From Hoplostethus atlanticus (lineage: Eukaryota > Chordata > Actinopteri > Trachichthyiformes > Trachichthyidae): a stretch of 64,000 nucleotides of DNA. A program made the translations under genes and the position numbers. Numbering within the stretch: position 1 is the stretch's first letter; each line of letters starts with the position of its first letter. A model generated the notes under the pieces. The model made no database searches. It worked only from the letters and a program-made list of their open reading frames with translations, and had not been told where the DNA came from. Shown here piece after piece: positions 1-11,867 of this stretch. The stretch covers positions 8,132,001 to 8,196,000 of the forward strand of contig JAXDDX010000004.1 of the NCBI GenBank assembly GCA_034670405.1, given 5' to 3'.

Positions 1-1178
1 CATAAGAGGGGGGTGTAGGCCTGGATTTGTAAATTGTTGTGCAATATGATCTAATATTTCCAATACATGTAAGTCATCAATATTGCCCTCTAACGGCCGT
101 TCCCGGAGGTGCATCTCAGACGTTGTTACTGGCATGTGCACAAACCTTTCACAACAAAACAAGAGTATACAGAAAAAAAATACACACACTTTTTTGTCTC
201 CTCGACATTCTCCAACACCCTCCAGACTATCCATGTGATGCCTTGAAATATATTATCACCTCTATGAGTATGAAAAAAACAGAAGAGAAGCAAAAGATTT
301 CTATCTTCATATACGGTCATATACATCATGTATGAGGTATCATATATTCAAACTGATGAATGTACATTTGACAGACACTTGAAGACTTACATCTCATGTT
401 TTCTCAGATTTGTAAAATGCTACTATTTTGCCCTTATGTCTATATATATAGAGAGAGAGAAAAGGCCACAGGCAGAGGAGAGGACATGTGCTCCTCCATG
501 TGAGTGGTTGTCCTGCCTCCCTCTTCCATCCATCCATCCATGTCAGATAATGTGCTACAGATAACACTGTATAGCCTGCATCAGCAGAACTGAGGGCTAT
601 AGAGCCCATCTGAACACCCAATGTTTCACCTCACACTGTCCTTGACTATCTGAATGACAGCTTTCTTTATATGTAAAATAAATGCACACCGTGGCGATGG
701 AGATAATTAAAAATCAATATGTCTCCTCTATAAGTTCAGGCCTCTACCTGGATGTTGGCAGAGTTTCAGCGGTAGCACGTGAGAAAGGCTGCTCCTACCC
801 AGGGATGATGAATGAATGGGACTATTATCTACTCACATCATCAGACTCTTTTCAAACTGCCACACAAGTTATACATACAGGCATGCATACATGCATATAC
901 ATACATGCATGTTTTTGGAATAAAATGGTGGAGATTAAACGGGGCTCTGAGTTCTGTAGTTTAGGAAATTGTACTGTATGTTCGTAGTGAAAGTGTTGGT
1001 TGAAGACAAAAGAACAAGGAACTGGGATGGTGGATTATTTCTGTTAATTCTGCCATTTATAAGGTGCTCCTCATATGAAAAGGTGTCTTTGGTTTGAAGC
1101 AGTGGGGACTTCAGTCAGGTGGCAGAGCTACATTTGGTCTGATCCAAACCCTGGAAGCTGTGACCAACACTGACGGAC

Positions 1179-1201
1179 TGATTGACTGACTGACTGACTG
1201 A

Positions 1202-1232
<31 letters not shown>

Positions 1233-1283
1233 ACTGACTGACTGGCTGGCTGGCTGGCTGACTGGCTGACTGACTGACTGACT
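1179..1283. repeat. Interrupted TGAC/TGGC tetranucleotide repeat
   Basis: About 105 bases of 4-base units alternate in blocks: TGAC, then TGGC, then TGAC, TGGC and TGAC again. The minus-strand translation is a Ser-Gln/Ala-Ser-Gln run of no coding significance. Confidence 0.9.
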
Positions 1284-1599
1284 AGATGTGGTACTGTCAC
1301 GCTACTGTACACAAACACGTGCCGCTGGGAAAATCTGAACCAAATACACACATGTGCTAAAAATAGAAACAGATGTGGACAAATATAGCAGTTTAGTGAG
1401 GAGTGTGGTAACAACATTATATAAGCTTTCTCTAACGTAAACTAAGAATAGAACAAGCTCAGTTTTACTATTTATAGATTTATGTGTAGACCAAACTCTC
1501 AGTCCTGATGTTCACTTTTGTTTGATGCCTTTACTCAATTCAAGCATTACATTTAGCAATAGGCTCCTACCATTAACAGACAAACACACACATAATAAA

Positions 1600-2030
1600 A
1601 ATAACTTTATTTCTCAAGACAGATTCACAAAGTACTTCACAAGATTAAAAAAAACAACAGGATCAAGAGATAAAACAAAATAAATATCATAATAAAATAC
1701 TAAATACAAAAATAAATACAAAACATTCTAGCACAGACCGATAGATCAAACAATCAAAATATAATAAGGTGAAAGTAAATCAACAATAGTCTCCATATGG
1801 ATTAAAATCAAGTAAAAGCAACTTTTTAAAAAATTGTTTTTAAGAGAGATTTAAAAGATGACTCCTCAGGCAGGTCGTTTCAGAGTTTAGGGGCCATGAT
1901 GGTGAAAGCTCGGTCACCCTTAGTCTTCAAATTTTGCTTGAGGAGCAACCAGGAATGCTCTGCCGGAGGATCTCGGGCTGCGACTAGACTCATGAGGGGT
2001 TAATAGACTGGAGGAGCACTAAAATTGTTT
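1600..2030 (-). mobile_element. Degraded LINE fragment (reverse-transcriptase C-terminus and 3' end)
   Basis: On the minus strand, 1875-1940 translates to LKTKGDRAFTIMAPKL, stop, NDLP. This resembles the C-terminal peptide of L2/CR1-like fish retrotransposon polymerases, with the usual Trp codon mutated to TGA at 1882-1880. Surrounding sequence has more stops. The family assignment is from memory of the motif; exact ends are not visible. Confidence 0.5.
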
Positions 2031-3670
2031 CTTTCTCACCTGCCAGAAGTGCTTGTAGCACAACCTGACTCAGCGTTAATATCAGTTATCTCTGTCAGTG
2101 GAGAGGAAGCTTCTTGTTTTCTTGTTTGTTTGTGCAACAAAATGTTTCTGTGTCAAACTGAGACTTTACGATGTCATAAGGTTTACGGGAGCAATAAGTA
2201 ATCTATGACCTTCAACCTTTATTGATGACCAGTATTAATTGCAACAACACTGTTAAAACTTATTTCCTCCGACACAAGCCTCTGGCCAGCCTGGTCCCCA
2301 AATCATATTGTGCTATTGGGCAGTAATCGTACTTATTGCCCCATTAAATTTGCAATGTGGTTTTGAGAAGAAAATACACTAGATTCCTATTTTTCTCATT
2401 CACTATCTGTACTTTCCAATGTGTCTTTAACAAAACTGTCTCCTTCTTAGCCCTCAACCCCAACCAACCAAAATCTGTCTGAACTTCACACCCATCTCCT
2501 GGGCTGATCAAAACCTTATATGTGGTGCTTCAAGTTCACATGTCAGTTTCTCTTGGATAGTTTACATGACATCGTAATACACCTCTCGTCCCCAGTCCCC
2601 AGTCTTCCCAGCTGCCAGACATGGTGACAGGCAGGTTTCACATCTCTCTCCTGTTGAGTTTGATGCCAACCATGCTGGGCTTCTCCAGGCTACCGTCTGG
2701 CACTCCCTCGAACCTTTCCTCATCATCACCCTTCCTGTCACTCTCAGCACTTTAACACCTCTCCCTTCCTCCCATTCTCTCTTGTTCCAGCCACAACCTT
2801 TGAAATCTTGCATGTGGGGAAATTATTAACACCTTATCCCGGCCATTTTGAGTCAGTCTTATTTACTGTTAAGGGAGTACAAGCTCTTGGCATGACAATA
2901 TAGTCAGTACCGGACACTTATTATATTGCCACCTTGATTATCTTGAATGATCAATAGAAGATTATTTCTGTCTTTCTGTCTCTTGACTTTTACACTACTA
3001 TATTTATAAGAAGTTTTAGGGGGCAAAAAACATAGTATATGATAAGTTGAAAATATGATGGGCTTTTCTAAAACCAAAAAACTGCAAAAAAAAGCATAAC
3101 TGGAACTGAACAAAAGCCTCATTAGTTTAACCTCTAGAAGCTAATACTTATGGGAGAATCCTTAGTTTCCAAAATTGAGGCCCTTATAAGCTAATGAACA
3201 TGCACCTTTGATGATTGATTTGATTAAATAAATCCAATCGCGAAGAATACTTAATACTTCTCGACATACTGTACATACGTAGAATTTTGAACGGTGGACT
3301 TTTACCAGCATGCTCTTCTATCATGGTGATTCTGCTGCCACTTTAATCTCTTTCAGCAGAATCTGGGTGTCTTACTGAGATTGCTTTTACTTAAGTAAAG
3401 GAGTCGTGCACTTGGTAAGATTAGGATGTGTGTCCATGGGTGACACCCACAATTCTGTGCTCATTCATACAAACTCCTCGTAATTCTGCGGTCCCCCTCA
3501 GTGTAATTGGCACACCCTAATGGAGAGGGGGTGATGAAACAACAATGCTCCAGCGATTAAACATTGATCCATTGCTGTTTGACATCAATTAAAGTTGCTT
3601 TAACTGTCAGTACGACAGAGGATGTCTTCTGATTTATAATGGCATCAGGGAAGGTTTATTTACAAAAAAG

Positions 3671-3706
3671 TCAATAGCGTTATCTGTTTGCAGATAACGC
3701 TATTGA
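3671..3706. repeat. Perfect hairpin, 16-base arms and 4-base loop
   Basis: Arms are 3671-3686 (TCAATAGCGTTATCTG) and 3691-3706, exact reverse complements around the loop TTTG. It lies in gene-free DNA downstream of KCNK10. No flanking direct repeat or U-tract suggests a known function. Confidence 0.85.
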
Positions 3707-5739
3707 GTGTCATGACACAGATGACGGCCAGCTTTTGTCTGTCATGACATTTATTTAAATATTGAAATATATTTATATTTAAACATTTATATTCATATAA
3801 ATACCCCCATTACTTTGAACTGTCAGAGAAATTCTATACTTCCCAGGTTATCCAGCCCAGAATCGCTGAAGTGAAATTAAATTCAGGAAAATACATTTTG
3901 AAGAATTCAGGCATAGTTTGATGCTTTTATGAAGAAAGAGAAATGTTCTTCTGAGTGGAAAAGTTGAGGAAAGTCGAGTGTTACAAGGGAGTTGAGCGAT
4001 TATGCCAACTTTTAAATACTTTTTCAAGTATTTATCAAGTCAGTAATTCACTACATATACACATTATCAGTCTTTTTTATCATAAATAAAGTTATCATAT
4101 GAATTTCATAATCTTTCATAATGCTCAACAGTCTATAAAACGTGTAGGGTCACATATTGAACAGTCTGTCATGTGATATTGCCTGTTTTGATTGCCAGAA
4201 GGGGAAGCAACTACCTGTGCTGATGTCGCTAGAGTGTAGTATTTTATCAGGTCCTTGTTGAACTGCTCATGCTGTGGTAGTAACCTTTATAGACCGGTTG
4301 AAGGCCAGTAAGTTCCTGTTCCTGCTGCAGTTATTTTTTAGTGCAGTTGCTTTGGAAGATTGCTTTTTCCATTTCACATTTCTCTACAATTTTATTGTGC
4401 ATTTCGCGAGCTAGTGAAAGATTAATTTCAAGTTCCCTGGTTATCACTTGTCACTCAGGAACATTTTACTGTTTACTGAGCTACGTTTTACTTTTACTCA
4501 ATGTCAATTTTTTTCACCAATAATTTTACTTTTATGTAAGTAGGATTTCAGCAGAATAACAGTACTTTTATTTGAGTAGTGTTTTTGGTACTCTCCTGGG
4601 TGCCTCCCATGCTTCACTGTGACATCGTGTTTGTCAGCAGATTGACTTTTTCCTGAGCGGTTGAGGAACACCTACGGCCCAATGATTTATTGATGACAAC
4701 GACTGCAAGACTGAAGACATAAATAAATGGACTAATGAAAAACCCACACATTGTAAACCAAGTGTGAACGAGTGGGGAACGGTCAAGGTTAAATCCCCTG
4801 GTTGATCCATCATGAGCCATAAGTGGGGGAGGCAATTGAGGAGAGATAGAGGGAAGAGAGAGAGAGAATGGAGAGAATGGAGAAAATGAAAGTGGGGAGA
4901 AGGAGATCGAGGTCACTTCCACCTTAAAGGAAGCTCCCCCACGCAACCTTTCTATTACATGCAATTTATAGCTATCCCCATACTGATTAATTTCCTTTGT
5001 AATGGTGTTGTCAGCTGATTTTTTTACTGGGTGCCACACACAACGACTGCAAGTGACACATGTGACTGTGGCTTCCAGGTAGACACAACGAGACACATGC
5101 AGCCCTTGGAGCAGCATCCAGCAACACGCTAGGAGTTACATAACAATGAATCCTGACATTTAATTACCCCAAAACCTGCGTCAAGGATAATGCACTGTGA
5201 AAATGCATCTTTTTTTGTAAATGGTAAGACTTGAAATGGGAGAAAAATCAATTCAACTCTGCAGAGGAACAGCTTGTGCATGCCTGAGATATTATTTGGT
5301 CTTTGAATAAATACATGACAGCATTCCAGTGAACAGGCTTTATATTTTTGATTCTTCCCTGGAAAAAGTAATTGAACAATCAGAACTTTTGTATTCTTTT
5401 TGTCAAAACTCATTCTTTTGATTGTAAAATTGAATTTACAGCATTTTATCATTGAATACAATCATACAGTATTGAGTACACAGTTGTATTTATGTATAAG
5501 AAAGCATGTGACTCTTTGCGGTGATGTATGGATAATCCAATTAAAGTACTTAATGCGTTGTAATGTGTTCACAACTCTCCCCATTACTCCTGATTTGAGC
5601 TCAAAAACATCAGTTTTACCAAAAAGTAAAAATATGCATGATGTCTGGCAGCCAAATTTGACCATCAATATGAGAGAAAACCCAATAAACATAGTTTTAA
5701 TCTGTTAATGACAAATTTTGAAGCAATGGCTGCAATGGG

Positions 5740-5934
5740 GTGAAAACCTCTGACCTCCAAAATGTATTTTCTGGAACTAAGGAAAACAGGATTGTTTTTA
5801 GATTGAACTCCATGCATTTTTGAGTTTATCCAACAGGATTTTGAAAGGATTTCATAAATCTCAACCCATAGAAGGCCATGTAAACCTTCAATTGGAGTTG
5901 AAAATCACCAAAACTGGAGGTAAGAGGTTTTCAC
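5740..5934. mobile_element. MITE-like element with terminal inverted repeats
   Basis: Ends are GTGAAAACCTCTGACCTCCA at 5740-5759 and its reverse complement at 5915-5934 with one mismatch (19 of 20). The 195-base length without coding capacity fits a non-autonomous DNA transposon. No clear target-site duplication was seen, so the family is unknown. Confidence 0.5.
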
Positions 5935-7109
5935 ACGATAACAGTGATATAACATTTGAGTTATATTGGAGGTAAAATCACAAGTGTTTCATTTCTTTTG
6001 TAATATTTATTACCAGAAAAAGGCACTCACTACATTTGATGTGATTTTTTCACAAAATAAACTGTAAACAACAAATGTCAGTGATTATTGTCATGGATGG
6101 TAAAATGGTAAATGGTATTCATGTCAGGTTATGAGTACAACCAATATCTACGTTATTCGCCATTAGAAATGCATGCATTGCAAGCCAATGGTACATTTTC
6201 TAAAGTTGTAAATTCACCTGTAGGCATTGGACAGCAGTATCAGTACCCGTTTTCATAGTGCAGATGATACAAAGTAATCTTAAAATAATGTCTAAAATCA
6301 AGTTTTAGAAAATTGGCAAACATTTCAGTGAGTAAAGCTTTAGGAAGCATAGAAAAAAACATTCCAGTTTAGAGAGGTTGACATATTTTACCCTCTACGA
6401 GGAAAGTTCCTGACATTAGTCAATAAAAAAGACTGTGTTTAGAGAAAAGAAATACAAAAAAACATGGTGTGACATATTTAGATGACATTTTCCTTTACAG
6501 TTGAGTGGAAAACACAGTTGAAGTGCAGGATTGATATGAAAATGAATAAACACAGATGCAAACATGCTTGGTGAATAAAAAATCAATAGTCACATTCATG
6601 AATTAAAGTCAATCAAACAATCTCTCATGACATATACAAGGTAAAATGTTCAGAACTACACTGGGTTCAACAATGCTCACAATCTCAAAACCAGAGATTA
6701 ACCGTGGTTCTTTCAAGTGGTCCAGCCATTAAAAATCATGTTGTGTTGATTCAACGGGTAGCAAATCATAACTGAAATAATCCTAAATTTTGTTGAGCAG
6801 TACACAGTGTGAATTAAAGCAGTACATTTCATTTAGTTCAAACACCAAGGGACAGTAGCATCACTATAATTCCAAGCTCTCAAGTTAGTACATGTCAGAA
6901 ATTTGCGTTGGAGCTGCAGGTCTGTGTTAAAAAACCATGCACAATCAAGGAGAATAGTTTGTTTCTTATGAGCTCTTAGTACACAGTTGTGTATATCCCA
7001 GGGCTACGTTTTCAGAGTCGCATACCATGTAGGAGTAATTGTATATGTCAGTTAGGTAAATGCACATGTTGTGTATTGATCCAGCAGGAACACAACTTCC
7101 CAACCTCCA

Positions 7110-7115
7110 TTTATT
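7110..7115 (-). terminator. Candidate KCNK10 polyadenylation signal (AATAAA on minus strand)
   Basis: TTTATT on the plus strand reads AATAAA on the minus strand, about 480 bases downstream of the KCNK10 stop. It is the first perfect hexamer I noticed past the stop. The true 3' UTR could be longer, since TREK mRNAs often have long tails. Confidence 0.3.
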
Positions 7116-7597
7116 AAACACTGGAGTCGAATTCGTAGCAGTCTGTTCGGCTAAAAATAGCCGCCACACTATGAGCGCGGATCAATATTGTTTCTGTAGA
7201 AGGATGACATGACACTGGGTCTCTCTGCCTCCTGCCCACATTGTTTAAAAAAAATGGAGAAGCTATTCGATATTATCATACAGTCTTTGCCCAGCTGTCT
7301 TTAGTGGCAAGAGAGTTGTCCTTGAAGTTCTTTTCTATAAGTAGCCTATTGTACAGTATCGTCCAAGAAATGAGGTATTTTACCATAGCTTCTTCTATCT
7401 CTTCCCTTTCATTGATTTTTGGCAACACACTATCCTCCCATGGCTATGGCACAGTGACTGAATTTCCTCAGAGCAGTCCCAAATCTAAGGTAAGGAAACA
7501 GAAAGGCACATTTCTTGACATCTGAAAGGACTGTGCACTCTCTCTTTCTCTCCGTCTCTCACTCTCTCACTCTCTCACTCTGTTTCTCCTTGTTCAT

Positions 7598-9103
7598 CTA
7601 CACTCCTGGGCTTGTCTGTGGCTGGAGCTCTCTTCCATCCAGGATCTTGTCATCCTGTTTCTCTTTGGCCTGCGTTGATATGACCTCATTCAGCTTGGTG
7701 CAGTCCGTTGCGTATTGCGACAGATTTGTTAGACTGGTGTTTCCCTCCTTATTCTCTCCATTTTCCTCATCCGGCTCCCCATCTCCTCCCCCGTCTTCCC
7801 TCCTCTCCTCCCCTAGCACGGCGCTGCCACTGCTCATGCCTTCACACATCCGACGAACGTCATCTGGAATGTTCCTCTTCAGCTCGCGGTTCTTGCTGCG
7901 CTTGGCCAGCTTGGTGAGAGATCCGAAGCGCAGGTTGAAGAGGTTCTCCTCAGATGAAGATGCCGTCTGTTGCGTTTGCTCACTGCCCTGACGGTCGTAC
8001 AGCTCGCAGGCCCCTTTCAGCCTCAAGTTGTTCAGCTTGGTGTCAATGCTTTCCTGGGAGGACGTCTTGAAGCGGCCGGCATCCAGACTAGCAAACACGG
8101 CCCTCTTCTCTGGGGAGAGCATGTCCAGGGAGTGGGCTCGCTGCTCCAGGCCCAGCTGGCGGCGCTCCATGCTGCGGATGGTGGCGGCCCGCTGGAGCTT
8201 GTCATGGATCTCAACACTCAGGCGCCGCCGCGTTTCACGGAATTCTGCACGGACATTTGCCTTCCACTCGACTGCATGAGCCTTGAACTCCCCAACCTGT
8301 GACGACAATTAGCAAAGGATCAGAACTATGTGGTACAATATGTCATTATCATTGTGGTAATCTAGTGTTATAACAATGTTATAACAAGCCAGCAGGTCAC
8401 ATGTGCTTGAACAAAGTCTAGCACTTCTTTAACTTTAGTTTAGTTGGATAATTACAAAACTGTCACCAGATCAGCATTTATGGGCAAGGTCATTCTACAT
8501 CTTTATAACAATGGGATTGTCTGTTAGCTGTTAGATACAATAGAGTTAAGTGATAGATTGTTCCAGATGGATGACATATTTCTTTTAGATCTATTTGAAA
8601 TTACAAGATGGGGGATCAGTTACAAAATCTAAATGTCTAGCAGTGCTGACAATCACGACCCCTACTCTGAAACCCTATACATCCTTTTCCACACTGTACG
8701 AGAGGATCAATAAGTCGGTGTCTGTCTGGCTATAAAGTAACAGCTACTCCCTGATCACCTCCACCAATAGCAGCCAGTCACCCGGGCTCCTGACAAGGCA
8801 CTAAGCAGGCATAATAAGAGAGCAGAGGCAGAAGAGAGAGGGGAGGCTGCAGCTGAGTGACCTTTTATTTTCCACTGCTTTAATGTAATAACGGATGGTG
8901 TAATCAAATGAACCCCACCTCCTCTTTGGTCTTTTTGGACAGCACTCGGAGCCAGTCTCCAATCATGCTCAGGACTGCCGCAAAGTATGCCAAACCCACC
9001 AAGATCCAGAACCATACCAGTGGCTTGTACCACTTCTTGTACTCGATCCTACGGTCTCCACCTAGAGGTGAGCGGAAGAATCACAAGATATAAAAAAAAT
9101 CAG

Positions 9104-9142
<39 letters not shown>

Positions 9143-11823
9143 CAAAGTGATAAAACGACCATCCTCTTCATACCTGCCACATAGTCTCCTATTCCCACTG
9201 TGGTGAGAGTGATCACAACAAAATAGATAGCCTCCAGCGTGGTCCAGCCCTCGATGTATTTGAAGATGACAGCAGGGATGGTGACAAACACAATGCAGCC
9301 AGCCAGGATGAACAGGATGGTGGACGTCACTCTGATCTTGGTCTGGCTGATCTGTGTGTGTTTTTGCTAAGGAAAACCAAACAGGACAAGTCAAGACCAG
9401 CAATAATACTGTGATTAATAAAGGCAGTGTTATGGCTTAATGGAACATCACTCAGACAGACAATACTGATTTGGTTAAATTCCCAGTGAACAAAGAGAAA
9501 AACATGATGTGCAAGGTCTGTTTAACTGACCCCGATGAAGGTATAGGCTGATACGCGTAGGTGTTTTTTTTAATGTCCAATTAGAGACTTTTAAACTTTA
9601 AAACCCACTGGACTTGGACTTTTTGAGAACACATTTGTGGTCATAATATTCTATATATATTCTATATATTATATAACCCCTACCCAGAGCTCATCCCCTG
9701 CCCAGCCAAGCTCCTCAGTCTCCCGACTCAGACAATCTCAATCTGCCTGTGATCCCTCTGCTTCTTCCACACTCCATCAAACACACCTGGCCCCGACAAC
9801 AAAGCAGTCTCACCTAATCTCTACAGCCCTGTGTGTTCACTGAGGGAGTAAGGGCTCAAATCTGTCCAGACAGCTAGGTTAACACTGGATAATAGCGGCC
9901 TAGACTGTGTGAATAAAAGACCGAATCAAAGGTAGCTTGCTGTTTACAGCGAATGGGATTGTAATAGCCTTGAGATGATACTTTGGCTGTCACAGTGGGG
10001 AGCATATTGGTGCTTTTATAGTATTTTATTTCATAGCACAATAACACGATAACAATACTGGATGACTACGTGCAACTCACCCTGAATATCTTCTCAACTC
10101 TCAAGATGCTTTTCACAAAGATGGTCCCCAGCTGGTCCCCAATCCCTGCCAACAAGAACCCAAACAGAGGGATGCCAAATATGGCATACAGGATACAAAA
10201 GATCTTCCCGCCCTCTGTTCTTGGAGCTATGTTTCCATAACCTGTCAGACAAGGAAAGGGCAAAGAGGAGGAGGAGGAGGAGGAAGAGGAGAAAGAGGAA
10301 AAAGAGGGGAGAAAAAACATGACACGAGGATACAAAGGAAGAAAAGAAGAAGGGCAGGAGGACATGAAGGAGGATCACAAAGAGGTAATGGAGGAAAAGG
10401 TAGAGGAGGAGTAATAAAAGGGAGACAAGAAGCAGAAGAAGACAATCAAGACTTTCTTATGCAACATGGTTAACTGCAGCTCTTATGCAATACTATTGAG
10501 TTCCTGAAGCACGAGTCTGAGGTGAATAAGCTCTTCGAGGGAGACAATAATTATGTTGTCCTCAGAGAAAATTACATTAATTATGGCCCTGCAGTGAAGA
10601 AGCCAAGAGAGACAGGGGACAAATAATAACCAGTAGCCAGCAGCTCCTTCCATTTCAACCCGGTATCCTTATGATGTGATCACATCAAGAAGAATTGTAT
10701 TATTCCATTATAAATATATTCCACATTTAGTTTAACTAGACTAGAATATTTAAAGGAAGCTTCTTTATTTTTCAACTTTAAACTGAATGTCTTAGTTCCT
10801 GGATTTAAAATCAGGGTCTATTAGGACAGTGAAGTGGTTGATGGCAGAAGAGTGCCGGCACTGAGCTGTTACAGGAATTTGCCTTGGAGTGCTGAGAGGA
10901 AGCTGGATGGGCAGCAGCAACAAACGCCTACATTAATGAATGTCTGGGCTCCACCATCACAGCAGCTCAGGAATATTGCTTTTTTTTTTCCAGTCACTGA
11001 AACAGAGGAACCCGGAAACAGTATGTAAAATGTAATGCATCAATACTGAATGCTGAAATTACGCTTCATAACTGACACCAGAGTAAAGAGGAAAAAAATA
11101 GCAGCTTCCTTTGATTAAAGCTTGCACGGACCCTCTAGAAACCATTTTTTATTTACCAGGCAAGTCGATTAAGAACAAACTCTCATTTACCACAATGGCC
11201 TCCCAAATGGCATTTTGAGATGGAGGCAGGGAGAAAAACATGTAGAGGTCTTGCTTATTGCTTTAACTACACGTTGACATAGAGTAGAATAACATGTATG
11301 TCTGTACTGGTTGGTTAAGCCACCTCAATAGGGCAAAGGCTCAATAGGGCACCAATAAGGGAGGTATTTACAGAGCGGTGGGGGTTGTTACATGAGTCTG
11401 AATGGCAGCTGTGGTAATAGAACGCCTGCGACAAATGTAAATGTACCTATAGTTGTGATGACAGTCCCAGCGAAGAAGAAGGCACTGCCCAGGTCCCAGT
11501 AGCTGGAATTGTAAGACATGTCTCCAATGGGACTCACTCCTGCACACTCCACCGCATATATGGCACGCTGAAAAGAAGAACAGTTATAAATAATAATGTC
11601 ATAATTTCTTTCCATTTACCATTGAGAAACACACAGAAGCACGTGCATGTTGTATTTTATGGAGGTCTCGTGAACAGCGGACTACAGGGTCAGGGTTGCA
11701 GGCCATCTCAGTTTGATGACACGACAACAAAAACACGTGCCTGCTTTTTAATTCACACTATAAAGTCATAATGGTGTGAACAGAGTGAGCACATTAAACC
11801 ACCTCCTGTCCGTGTGCGTGTGC

Positions 11824-11867
<44 letters not shown>

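Larger units (their letters stand above)
1..7097. other. Gene-free region downstream of KCNK10
   Basis: Apart from the repeats listed separately, I see no exon, RNA gene or conserved protein here. The longest open frame (minus strand 5117-4614) includes a purine-rich tract giving a Ser/Phe/Pro run and resembles nothing. The right end may be KCNK10 3' UTR. Confidence 0.5.

Noticed and set aside
4614-5117. 167-codon minus-strand open frame
   Set aside because: Part comes from a purine-rich tract giving a Ser/Phe/Pro run. No family resemblance, splice context or promoter.
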